This document shows positions 55,545-63,919 of a stretch of DNA of 64,000 nt, in pieces. How positions within the stretch are numbered: the first letter of the stretch is position 1; each line of letters opens with the position of its first letter. The position numbers and the translations under genes are program-made. The notes below the pieces were generated by a model, which was given only the letters and a program-made list of their open reading frames with translations, did no database searches and had not been told where the DNA came from. The DNA lies in contig NC_021663.1 in the NCBI RefSeq assembly GCF_000418365.1, positions 434,001 to 498,000 on the forward strand. Reading direction: 5' to 3'. This stretch comes from Corynebacterium terpenotabidum Y-11 (GTDB taxonomy: Bacteria; Actinomycetota; Actinomycetes; Mycobacteriales; Mycobacteriaceae).

Positions 55545-56324
55545 TTTCGTCACCGTGATCGTCGACCTGACTCCGCAGGTCGACGGGGCGGGCCCGGCCC
55601 GCCTGCTGGACATGGTGCCCGGCCGGTCGGCCGACGCGTTCGGTGACTGGCTCGCCGTACGGTCACAGCGGTTCCGTGACACGGTGAAGACCGTGACGAT
55701 GGACGGGTACTCAGGCTACGCGAAGGCCGCATCGGAGCAGGTCGGCAAGGCCAGGCAGGTGATGGATCCGTTCCATGTCGTACACCTGGCAGCAGGCAAG
55801 CTGGACCTGTGCCGACAGAGGATCCAGAACGAGACGTTGGGCCACCGGGGACGGTCGGGTGATCCGTTGTACGGGATCCGGCGAACAATGCTGACCCGCC
55901 GGAGCCTGGTCACCCCGAAGCGTGCCGAACGCCTTGATGAGGTCCTCACCGCTGAGGAGCATGTGGCGGTGGCTGTGACGTGGGACTTCTACCAGGAGAT
56001 CATCGCCGCCTACGACGAGCAGCGGCCCCGGGACGGCAAGAAGAGGATGTTCAAGCTGATCAAGCGGATCCAGTCCGGGGTGCCCAGGGGCTTGAACGAG
56101 CTGGCCACGTTGGGCCGGACGTTGTGGCGCAAGCGCGCGGCGATCCTGGCGTACTTCGACACCGGGGCTTCAAACGGGCCGGTGGAAGCGATTAACGGGA
56201 GGTTGGCGCATCTACGCGGGATCGCGTTGGGGTTCAGGAATCTGGATCACTACATCTTGCGGTCACTGATCCATTCGGGTGGACTCCGCGGGGCAATCAA
56301 CGCACTGTGAAAGACGAAGAGCCG
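55545..56324 (+). pseudogene. ISL3-family transposase, 5'-truncated (copy 2) with its right end
   Basis: The coding frame runs from FVTVIVDL at the exact edge of copy 1 to INAL-stop at 56310. It therefore keeps the second half of an ISL3 transposase (VTMDGYSGYA, MDPFHVVHLAAGKL, NGPVEAINGRL) and the terminal repeat ending in GAAGAGCC. The N-terminal half is missing; what precedes it belongs to copy 1. The two transposases are related but clearly not identical, so they are not a recent duplication. Confidence 0.85.
56304..56324 (+). repeat. ISL3 right-end repeat, first copy (before the AT-rich cargo)
   Basis: A 21-bp sequence ending in GACGAAGAGCCG, identical to 58030-58050 and in the same orientation. 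It marks the terminal repeat of the truncated ISL3 copy 2. Confidence 0.8.
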
Positions 56325-56331
56325 TGAAACC

Positions 56332-57187
56332 GTGGCATACAACACAGCGTGGGCGGCTTCATGGGCTCAGGCGAATAACAAGCCTGCCTCCCAAGCCCCA
56401 CCACCACCGGTATCCTATGTGTGCGGCCCGGTCCCCGATGACCCCCACACCAGTGGAGGTCCCCGACGCACCGGACGCACCGACCATCAACATCCCACAG
56501 TTGGAGGACCGGGATCGCAGTCCAGTGACTGCTGAGCCAGGCAGGCCTGGTGGTGGGATCACAAACAATCCAGAGTCACCGAATCCTCTCACCAATGGCT
56601 CACCGCGAAGCATCGGCGATACCGACTCTGTTGCCACATCATCGTCCCATAGACCAAACCTGGAAGAACCCCGCTATTCATCCCCTCTCGGAAGTGTTGG
56701 CGAGAACCGCACTACCATTCCACGAGCGGGCTACAAAACCGAACGTACGAATGAGGACGTTCTGGGAACAATGCCTACAGAATATAATGGGGACTTTCCG
56801 ATCCGTCGCGGGTACTACAACTCAACTACCGATAGAGGATATGGGTACGACAAGGCCGATCACAAGCATAACTTATGCAATACCCGAGTAATTGAAAATG
56901 TCAGCCTTGCGTGCGGCATTCCACTTTATGACGAAGATGGGAGACTTACCTTCAAAGACGAGCTGTATGAAATTGAGTACGTAGATGGCAAAGCCCACAA
57001 GACAGGAAAGTGGGTCGAAATTGTCGTAATGGTAGAGACTGACGACCTGGAAGGGAGGCCAGGCGATCAAATGGGATTAGTCACCGCCTACTGCTCGGCA
57101 TGGAAAGGATATCCGGCAGTGATTCCAGACGAAGCAGGAAATACTAGGCGCCCTGCATGGGTCAACAATAAGCCCAACCTTGGGTAA
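56332..57187 (+). pseudogene. Truncated, frameshifted polymorphic-toxin-like gene
   Basis: Immediately after the ISL3 end a frame reads AYNTAWAASWAQANNKP and then Pro-rich SQAPPPPVSYV (56335-56420), with no start of its own. Around the C5 tract at 56440-56445 it shifts into a second frame (from ATG 56417 or 56438 to the stop at 57187). That frame has a Pro/Asp/Thr-rich linker and an AT-rich C-terminal domain of about 130 residues (ACGIPLYDEDGRL, KWVEIVVMVETDDLEG). Helical N-part, Pro-rich linker and variable C-terminal domain are the layout of secreted polymorphic toxins. The toxin fold is not recognised. Confidence 0.5.
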
Positions 57188-57213
57188 GAAATAGGAAGGC
57201 AGGGACACATCAG

Positions 57214-57567
57214 ATGGAATTCTGGTACGAATATGCTTCAGAGATTCTCAGTCAAATGAGAACGTTTGGTAATGTATCGTCATTTACTATTCGTGGTCTA
57301 TCCTTTACTGAAGATGGATTCATCGTCTATTGGAGCGAACGAGGGCGTGACTCGGCAATGGCATGCACTATCATCAACGATGCTAGGAGAGGCGATCTCG
57401 CAACCGTGTCAGGTTGCGCTTGGCAAACAATCGCTGACATGGAGTCATTCGGATTCAGTAGGACCGAAGATCCCTCCCACATCACAATTATACCGGCAGA
57501 CCCACTCGTAAAGGATGAGGTTCAGAACATTGTGAAAAAAATGTCAAATGCTACGATCCGTAGGTAG
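57214..57567 (+). CDS. Small AT-rich unknown protein, candidate immunity protein
   Basis: A 117-residue soluble protein beginning [15 protein letters not shown], with [22 protein letters not shown] and a Lys-rich C-terminus. No known domain was recognised. It starts 26 bases after the toxin-like frame and overlaps the next gene by 20 bases. Its low GC content and A/T-ending codons differ sharply from the backbone. Small acidic-to-neutral genes directly behind polymorphic toxin tips are usually immunity genes; this is inference from position. Confidence 0.6.
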
Positions 57568-57994
57568 ATTTTCGGCCCCAGTCATGGCTGCAATTCTCGC
57601 CGTTAGCGGCTCCTCGAACCAGGATGATAAGCCAGACATTTCAGTAGAGAAAGAGATTGCTGCTGGGTTTTTCTCTGGCATCCCAGACACTACTGAATCC
57701 GCCTATGGGAGAGTGTGTAACGATTTTGACGATCGGGAACCATTTCAGTCACCGTTCTCGACTTATAGGCACTTTTCCGACCCCCTAGAAGGTATAGGTT
57801 TCGTCGATACTGAGAAAGTAGAGTCAACTGAAGAAGGGGGAATCCTCAGGCTAGACATACCATATCGCCTCCGCGCATTAAACCTTTCAGGAGAGGAGAG
57901 TAGACAGTTTTCTTTTAAAGTTGAGAATGGGAAGACCTGCCTGAGTGAAGTTAATGATCCAGAGCTCTCTGGAGCGGGAACTGTATACCTCTAA
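57548..57994 (+). CDS. Unknown AT-rich protein with possible export signal
   Basis: A 148-residue protein starting [21 protein letters not shown], a short basic and hydrophobic N-terminus like a signal peptide but without a clear lipobox. An acidic soluble part with two Cys (VCNDFDD and KTCLSEV) follows. Its ATG lies inside the preceding gene, so the two are probably cotranslated. It may be a second immunity-type or a secreted accessory protein. Function unknown. Confidence 0.55.
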
Positions 57995-58029
57995 CGCCGC
58001 ACATAATAACCATTCCAGGCACTTTTCAG

Positions 58030-58050
58030 ACTGTGAAAGACGAAGAGCCG
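58030..58050 (+). repeat. Solo ISL3 right-end repeat, second copy (after the cargo)
   Basis: Identical over 21 bp to 56304-56324 and in the same orientation, but with no transposase attached. The two copies enclose the 1.7-kb AT-rich cargo, suggesting a composite structure or excision of a second ISL3 copy. Confidence 0.75.
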
Positions 58051-58107
58051 GATAAGTGACATCTGATCTGGCTTGCTCGACTGGGCAGGCCTGGAAGGAT
58101 GATCCTC

Positions 58108-58574
58108 ATGGCCAAGCCCTAACCTCAGGAGTTCCGCGACGATGTCGTCCACGTCGCCCGCAGCCGCGAACCGGGAGTGACGGTCTCCAAGACCGCGAAA
58201 GACGTCGGTGTCCACCCGATGACGCTCAGGAAGGGGATGCGACGTGTTGATATCGACGACGGCAGCAAGGCGGGAATGACGAGCGAGCAGTCCCCGCGAC
58301 TACGGGAGGCGAACAGGCGAATCTGGTTGCTGGAACAGGAAAATGAGGTCCTGCGCCGGGCTGCAGCGTATCTGTCTCAGGCGAACCTGCCGGGAAAATG
58401 ATGTACCCGCTCGTTGCCGAGCTTGCCGCTGACGGGGGTTCTCGTCACGGTGTCGTGCCGGGTATTGAAGCTCGCCCGCCAGCCCTCCTACTGGTGGCTG
58501 AAGACCCCGATCACCGGCAGTGAAGTGGTTCAGTCTTATCGCGCGAATGCGCTGTTCGATGCACGCAAGGACGA
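58108..58574 (+). pseudogene. IS3-family element, left part (orfA with nonsense codon and start of orfB)
   Basis: orfA starts at ATG 58108 but has TAA as its fifth codon (58120-58122). The rest is intact: FRDDVVHVARSREPG, the HTH TVSKTAKDVGVHPMTLRK and the leucine-zipper helix ANRRIWLLEQENEVLRRAA to 58401. orfB follows from ATG 58398/58401 and is frameshifted early (CRVLKLARQPSYWWL is in another frame). It ends where the IS256-family element is inserted. Confidence 0.8.
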
Positions 58575-58582
58575 GCGAAGAC

Positions 58583-60038
58583 GGTCAAGTCCGGGGAAGT
58601 GGTGTATCTCCCTTCCGCTGAAACAGTGCGCGTGACTCCAGGTCAGGGACCGTCACGAGCCTGATAGCGAGTCCGGCTCATGCTGCCTCCTGCACAGATC
58701 CGTCGGCGTCGATGACGTTGGCGTTCATCATCGTCCGGGTCTGCTCCAGACTCACCAACGACATGTAGCGCTTCTGCTGAATCCAGTCGTCGTGCTGCTC
58801 AGCGAGCACCGCCCCGACCAACCGGACGACCGCATCACGATTCGGAAAAATTCCGACTACGTCAGTGCGCCGGCGAATCTCACGGTTGAGCCGCTCGGTG
58901 GGGTTGTTGGACCACACCTTCGTCCACACCGCCTTCGGAGTCTGGGTGAACGCCAACAGTTCCTCGAGGGCCTCTTCCAGGTAGTCGGCGACGTGCGGGA
59001 ACCTGTGCTCGCAGAAACTGACGACCTCCTGGGCCTGGGTCCACACCGCGGCGGCATCGGGCTGCTGGAAGATCGTCTGGAACATCGCCGACAGTGTCGG
59101 CCACTGCGTCTTGGGCACCATCGACGAGAGGTTCTTGGCGAAGTGCGTTCGGCACCGCTGCCACGACGCTTCCGGCAGTACCTCACCGATGGCGTGCTGA
59201 ATCCCCAGGTGGGCGTCGCTGGTGACCAGGTAGACCTGGTCCAGCCCGCGGGCCTTGAGATCCCGGAAGAAGCCGGTCCAGGAGGCCACCGACTCGGATG
59301 TGGCGACCTGCATGCCCAGCAGTTCGCGGTATCCTTCCACGTTGACCCCGCAGGCCAGCAGCACCGAGGTTTTCACGACCCGCCCGCCTTCACGGACTTT
59401 CATCGTCAGCGCGTCGCAGGACACGTACAGGTAGGGTCCACCGTCGAGTGGACGGTGGCGGAAGTCGGCGACCATGGTGTCGAGGTCCTTGGCCATGTCG
59501 GACACCTGGGACTTCGACAGGTTGGTGATCCCCAGGCTGGCGACCAGGTCGTTCATCCTGCGGGTGGACACACCTTTCAGATAGCACGTCGCGATCACTG
59601 TGCTCAAGGCGCGTTCTGCTCGACTGCGACGTTCCAGCAGCCAGTCGGGGAAGAACGAGCCGGAGCGGAGTTTGGGGACGGCGACGTCGACGGTGCCGAC
59701 GCGGGTGTCGAGGTCGCGGTGTCGGTAGCCGTTGCGGGTGTTGGTGCGCGACTGGCTGGTGGTGGCGTAGTCGGCGCCGCAGATCTGGTCGGCCTGGGTG
59801 GACAGGATCTGGTTGATGAAGCTCTGCAGCATCTGGCGCATCAGATCCGGTGAGGCTTGGGTGAGCAGGTCGTCGAGGTAGGTGGACGGGTCGATATGAT
59901 GGGGGCTGGTGGCCATCGTGGATTGTCCCTTTCGAGGAGATGTGAGAGTTGAGTCGAAAGGTACCTGCGGTGGTCACCGTCGTCGTTGACGGGGTGGTCA
60001 CCGGCAGTTACAGATACACCACGCTAGAGGACGTAACC
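58583..60038 (-). mobile_element. IS256-family insertion sequence, intact, with 8-bp target duplication
   Basis: A 1456-bp element. The ends form a 27-bp imperfect inverted repeat (19 of 27 match) with the common inner part GTGGTGTATCT at 58599-58609 and its complement at 60012-60022. The 8-bp GCGAAGAC occurs directly outside both ends (58575-58582 and 60039-60046) and is the target duplication. The element lies inside the orfB remnant of an IS3-family element. Confidence 0.85.
58678..59916 (-). CDS. IS256-family transposase
   Basis: A 412-residue mutator-type transposase. QADQICGADYATTSQSRTNTRNGYR, VPKLRSGSFFPDWLLERR, the catalytic Asp regions LYVSCDAL and LVTSDAHLG and the final Glu in NNPTERLNREIRRR are all present, so it looks active. 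The ATG at 59916 fits the family start MATSPHHIDPSTYLDDLL. It is the only full-length transposase in the island. Confidence 0.93.
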   Translation of the reverse strand: MATSPHHIDPSTYLDDLLTQASPDLMRQMLQSFINQILSTQADQICGADYATTSQSRTNTRNGYRHRDLDTRVGTVDVAVPKLRSGSFFPDWLLERRSRAERALSTVIATCYLKGVSTRRMNDLVASLGITNLSKSQVSDMAKDLDTMVADFRHRPLDGGPYLYVSCDALTMKVREGGRVVKTSVLLACGVNVEGYRELLGMQVATSESVASWTGFFRDLKARGLDQVYLVTSDAHLGIQHAIGEVLPEASWQRCRTHFAKNLSSMVPKTQWPTLSAMFQTIFQQPDAAAVWTQAQEVVSFCEHRFPHVADYLEEALEELLAFTQTPKAVWTKVWSNNPTERLNREIRRRTDVVGIFPNRDAVVRLVGAVLAEQHDDWIQQKRYMSLVSLEQTRTMMNANVIDADGSVQEAA

Positions 60039-60046
60039 GCGAAGAC

Positions 60047-60690
60047 TTCGGACATCGGCTCCTCGGACGACGAGGACCGTCAGGCCGGTGAGCCGATGGC
60101 CGATCGAACCGGGTGGCGCATCACATCGAGCAACAGCTGGTGGAGCGTGTTCGGGAAGAAACGCGGCAAGGTCCACTACCCCGGTCCAACCGCCCGTGAC
60201 GACCCCTGCGCCGTCGTTGATGAGCACGGCCGCACCAGACATGCGTTCGTCGCCGAGCGGGTGAGCTAGTTCTGGCTCGTGGACATCACGGAATACAAGA
60301 CCATGAAAGGCAAGCTCTACGCCTGCGCAATCAAAGACGCCTTCTCTGGCGGGAGCGTGAGCTATTCGGACGGGGGCTCTCAATTTTGAAGGCGGAATTT
60401 CCGGCGCGCTGGGCCGTTGCCGCATCGATCGGATCGATGGGCAGGGTTGGCTCCAGCGGGGACAACGCCGCCATGGAATCCTTCTTCGCGCTGCTTCAGA
60501 AGAACGTTCTCGACCACCGATGTTGCCCCACCCGCAAACAGCTGCGGATGGCGATCGTGGCCTGGATTGAGCGGACATACCACCGTCGACGCCGCCATGC
60601 CCATCCGGCCAGCTTTACATCTGCTACTCACTCTGGAACCGGGAGGGGAAGATCACCACGGGAGCAGGCGGAATTGTTGGTACAATGACC
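60047..60690 (+). pseudogene. IS3-family element, right part of orfB, degraded
   Basis: Continues the orfB interrupted at 58574. GEPMADRTGWRITSSNSWW is followed after a stop by LVDITEYKTMKGKLYACAIKDAF, and later by SMGRVGSSGDNAAMESFF, LLQKNVLDH and WIERTYHRRRR in other frames. Several stops and shifts, and loss of part of the DDE core, show that the element was decayed, at least partly, before or after the IS256 insertion. Confidence 0.8.
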
Positions 60691-60771
60691 ACTATGAAAC
60701 CCTGCGTGCGACTCGTAATGGGAAACAGCGGTTCAAGTAGGGATCGGACAAGGAATGAACGGAGATAGTGT

Positions 60772-61014
60772 ATGCGTGCGGTTGTAAATTTAGCTGAACA
60801 GATGGTCCCTTTGTCGGATGACATTATTTGGACAATTATAATCCTCCTCATGTTGTTGCACGTGTTTCTTGTAATTTACATGCTAGTGGTGGAGATCAAA
60901 AATGGATTCTCCTTAATTGGAGTTGTGTGCATTATACTGGAACTTTTTATACCTCTCGTTGGCTTTGTGCTATGGTTCACCCTACGGAACAGAGACAGCC
61001 GGCGAGTTGAATAG
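60772..61014 (+). CDS. Small PLDc_N-type membrane protein
   Basis: An 80-residue AT-rich protein with two transmembrane helices: IIWTIIILLMLLHVFLVIYM and, after a short polar loop, LIGVVCIILELFIPLVGFVL, then a basic tail RNRDSRR. This resembles the phospholipase-D N-terminal membrane domain found alone in some bacteriocin-immunity and envelope-stress proteins. ATG 60772 is preceded by GGAG. It lies between IS remnants, so it is probably transferred cargo. The function is a guess. Confidence 0.6.
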   Translation: MRAVVNLAEQMVPLSDDIIWTIIILLMLLHVFLVIYMLVVEIKNGFSLIGVVCIILELFIPLVGFVLWFTLRNRDSRRVE

Positions 61015-61084
61015 TGTTAAAGAACGAGTTCCGGAACGTACCGTAGAAGCTAATTCTGGTAAAGTTCGGGACTGCTGCACGGTG

Positions 61085-61530
61085 AGCTGACAGGTCGTAG
61101 TCACGCTGCGAGAGCGGCGTTGTTGGTCATGACGGTCTCGAATTCAATGGGCGTCAATCACTCGAGGCGAGCCTGTCGGCGGCGGTGGTAGGTCCGTTCG
61201 GCCCAGGGGACGATCGCGATGCGCAGCTGCTTCTGGGTGGTCCAGGACCGGCCGGCCGGGCTTACGGCTCTTATTCGGTTTGGGCTTGCCGAACGCACTG
61301 AACCAGCCGTTCGTCGAAGCGATACGCCACGCAGCCCGGTCCGACATGACCTCGTTGGCCTCGTCCGCGAGCAGCCGGTGCCCGGACTCTGGGTCGTCGC
61401 GGTGGGCGTCGAACAGGGCGTTCGCGCGATAGGCCTGAATCACCTCGCTCTCGGAGACAGGATCTTTCAGCCACCGGTAGGAGGGCTGGCGGGAGAGCTT
61501 GAGCACCCGACACGTCACCGTCACAGCAAT
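61085..61530 (-). pseudogene. IS3-family orfB remnant with internal deletion
   Basis: On the minus strand VTVTCRVLKLSRQPSYRWL, YRANALFDAHRDDPESGHRLL and AWRIASTNGWFSAFGK are followed directly by the C-terminal LRIAIVPWAERTYHRRR. The DDE core between them is missing, and a stop interrupts the end. It is a different copy from the IS3 remnant at 58.1-60.7 kb. Confidence 0.78.
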
Positions 61531-61570
61531 CCTCAACGCTATGTGGGCGTTCTGGCCTGGGTGGCCCACG

Positions 61571-61608
61571 GCGAGCTGAACCTCGCCTCCAACCAGCTGA
61601 AGTAGCAG
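61571..61608 (+). repeat. Right 38-bp direct repeat bounding the mobile island
   Basis: Matches 53885-53922 with one mismatch and would encode ELNLASNQLK-stop. Weaker similarity continues a few codons upstream (WVAHG against VVARR), so this is probably the original or a foreign 3' end of the dehydrogenase gene. Confidence 0.7.
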
Positions 61609-61693
61609 GTACCGGAGTGCCGCCTTCTGCGCTGAGTGACCGGGGCGCAGGTTCGGATCGCCGGGCATGGGTTCTTCCGACCGGACACAAGAA

Positions 61694-61747
61694 AGACCCG
61701 ACCCCCGGGCCCCGGACAGTATCCGGGATGACCTGGGGGTCGGGTCT
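61694..61747. terminator. Strong bidirectional terminator next to the acyl-CoA ligase gene
   Basis: A perfect 13-bp stem (AGACCCGACCCCC with GGGGGTCGGGTCT) encloses a smaller CCGG-type hairpin. On the minus strand TTTCTTGT follows. It lies 31 bases beyond the stop of the ligase gene. Confidence 0.85.
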
Positions 61748-61777
61748 GTGACGGCGGGGTCGCTGAGTGGAGGGGCC

Positions 61778-63556
61778 TTAGACGGCGTCCTCGTCGTCCA
61801 TGCCGTTGTCCACCTTCGGCAGCTCACGCGGGACGATCTTGCCGACGGCATTGCGCGGCAGGACATCCATGAACACGAAGTAGCGCGGCACGTTGTGACG
61901 GGCGAGCTTGGCCTTCACCGCGAGCTTCGCCTTCTCCGCGAAGCCCTCCTCGGTCTCGCCCTCGTTGAGCACGACGTAGGCCGCGAGCGCCTGACCGAAG
62001 TCCGGGTCAGCGACACCGTGCACGGCGACCTCGTAGACCTCGGGCAGATCGGCGATGACGTCCTCCGCTTCCTGCGGGTAGACGTTCTCGCCACCGGAGA
62101 CGATCATGTCGTCGCTGCGTCCGGCGAGGTAGAACAGGCCGTCCTTGAAGTAGCCGAGGTCGCCGGTGGACACCAGACCGTGGAGGTTCTCCTTGTCCAC
62201 ACCGGGGCGGGTGTAGCCGTCGAAGAGCAGGTCGTTGCCGACGAAGACGCGGCCGATCTCGCCCTCGGGCAGATCATTGCCGTTGTCGTCGACGACCTTG
62301 AGGGTCGTGGCCATCGGGGCCTTGCCGGCGGTGGTCGGGTGCGCCTCGAGCTCCTCCGGCTTCGCGATGGAAGCCCAGGAGACCTCGGTGGATCCGTAGA
62401 GGTTGTAGAGCACCTTGCCGAACTTCTCGTGGGTGTCGCGGATGACGCGCGCGGGCAGTGCCTCGCCACAGGCGACGATATTGCGCACACCCGGGCTGAA
62501 GTTCTCCGGCACGGCTTCGAGCAGACGACGCAGCTGCGTCGGCACGATGGCGATAGTGTCCGGCCGGTTCGCCTCGATGAGCTTCACCGCGTCCGTCGGG
62601 TGGAACTTGCGCTGCAGGATGAAGGTGGAGCGCAGCGCGAGACCGAGCTGAATCTGGCAGAAGCCCCAGAGGTGGAACATCGGTGCCGGCACGTAGTAGC
62701 CACGGTGGTGCTTCAGCGGGATGCGGGACATGATCGAGGACGCCGGCAGGTAGGTCTTCGGCTCGGGGCGGCGGGCACCCTTCGGGGTTCCCGTCGTACC
62801 GGAGGTGAGGATGATGGTCCGGCCGCGGCGCGGGTGGCCCGGGATCTTCTCGTGGCCCGGGGAGGTGCGCAGCACCTCGGTGAGGGTCGGCCAGTCGGGG
62901 CTGCGGGTGGCGTGGTCCTCGGACGCCTGTGCCTCGGCGACATTGGAGGCGTACTCGATGACGTCGTACCCGAGGGATGCCTTGTGCGCCTTCTCCTCCT
63001 CGGAGAGGGGGGCGGCGGCGGAGTCGTGGTTCTCCTCCCAGCTGATGATGACCGGGCACTCGTCGAAGCCCTTGGGCAGCAGCGGGATGAACTCCTCGTC
63101 GATGAGGAGCAGGTCGATCTTCTGCTCCTTCATCACTGCGCGGGTCTGGGCGGCGGAGGCACCCGTGTTGAACAGGACGATATCGGTGCCGAGGCGACCA
63201 TGGGCGCACAGCGTCATGAGGAAACCACGGTGGTTGCGGCTGAGCATGCCGATCTTGTCGCGCTCGCGGACACCGGTGCGGTACAGGGCCTGGGCCAGCT
63301 TGTTGGTCTGGTCGTGGAGCTCGCTGTAGGTGATTGAGCCGGCGTCATCGATGATGGCGGTGTGGTACGGGTCCTGGGCTGCGCCGAGTGACAGCAGTCC
63401 GGCCGGGGTGAAGGACCACTGGTAGATGGACTTCAGGGCCTTACCCATGGCCACCGGGCTCATCAGTCCGAGGACGCCAGACTTGAACAGGGGAATGGTC
63501 CCCTCGGCGAGTTTCGGGATTTCCTTGAGGGTGAAGGCGGGATCGGATCCGATCAT
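61778..63556 (-). CDS. Long-chain acyl-CoA ligase (FadD-like)
   Basis: A 592-residue AMP-forming ligase with ILTSGTTGTPKGARR (P-loop-like), LYGSTEVSWASI, STGDLGYFKDGLFYLAGRSDDMIVSGGENVYP and the C-terminal Lys in RNAVGKIVPREL. ATG 63556 starts a conserved N-terminus, and an earlier in-frame start at 63610 is rejected. It faces the acyl-CoA dehydrogenase pair, from which it is now separated by the island. A joint role in fatty or related acid oxidation is likely. Confidence 0.88.
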   Translation of the reverse strand: MIGSDPAFTLKEIPKLAEGTIPLFKSGVLGLMSPVAMGKALKSIYQWSFTPAGLLSLGAAQDPYHTAIIDDAGSITYSELHDQTNKLAQALYRTGVRERDKIGMLSRNHRGFLMTLCAHGRLGTDIVLFNTGASAAQTRAVMKEQKIDLLLIDEEFIPLLPKGFDECPVIISWEENHDSAAAPLSEEEKAHKASLGYDVIEYASNVAEAQASEDHATRSPDWPTLTEVLRTSPGHEKIPGHPRRGRTIILTSGTTGTPKGARRPEPKTYLPASSIMSRIPLKHHRGYYVPAPMFHLWGFCQIQLGLALRSTFILQRKFHPTDAVKLIEANRPDTIAIVPTQLRRLLEAVPENFSPGVRNIVACGEALPARVIRDTHEKFGKVLYNLYGSTEVSWASIAKPEELEAHPTTAGKAPMATTLKVVDDNGNDLPEGEIGRVFVGNDLLFDGYTRPGVDKENLHGLVSTGDLGYFKDGLFYLAGRSDDMIVSGGENVYPQEAEDVIADLPEVYEVAVHGVADPDFGQALAAYVVLNEGETEEGFAEKAKLAVKAKLARHNVPRYFVFMDVLPRNAVGKIVPRELPKVDNGMDDEDAV

Positions 63557-63919
63557 GGGACGTGCCTGCTCTCTGTGTGGATCGGGGGTTGTTCGGGGCG
63601 TAGCGGGCACCGCGGTGGCACCCTGGTGTAACCGAGATTACAGATAAAAATGGACGGTTTTGCCGGTTTAGTAGTTTTCGTTCCGAGGGGTCAGGGGAGG
63701 GCGTGGGGTGGCGCCCCGGGGTGCCTGTTCGCTCACGGCGTACAGGCCGGATCAAGCTCCTTGATCTCTGCCGCGACCAGCGGATATGGCGTTCCGGAAG
63801 GGGGGTGGGGGGTCGGGAACACAGCTGCGGGTCCGGGCGTTGACCCTGGTGAGTCAACGGCAGGTCGGGAAGTCACTAAGGTGGTGCACATATCCGACCC
63901 CGCGAGTAAGGGAGAGCTC
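63557..63919. other. Intergenic region between the acyl-CoA ligase and clpC
   Basis: A 363-base gap without a supported gene. It contains an AT-rich stretch near 63640-63680 (AGATAAAAATGG and TTTAGTAGTTTTCG) that could hold promoters for one or both divergent genes. No palindrome was convincing. Confidence 0.4.

Noticed and set aside
53919..61610. Prophage or conjugative element
   Set aside because: No integrase, phage structural, relaxase or replication gene is visible; contents are IS elements and a few small genes.
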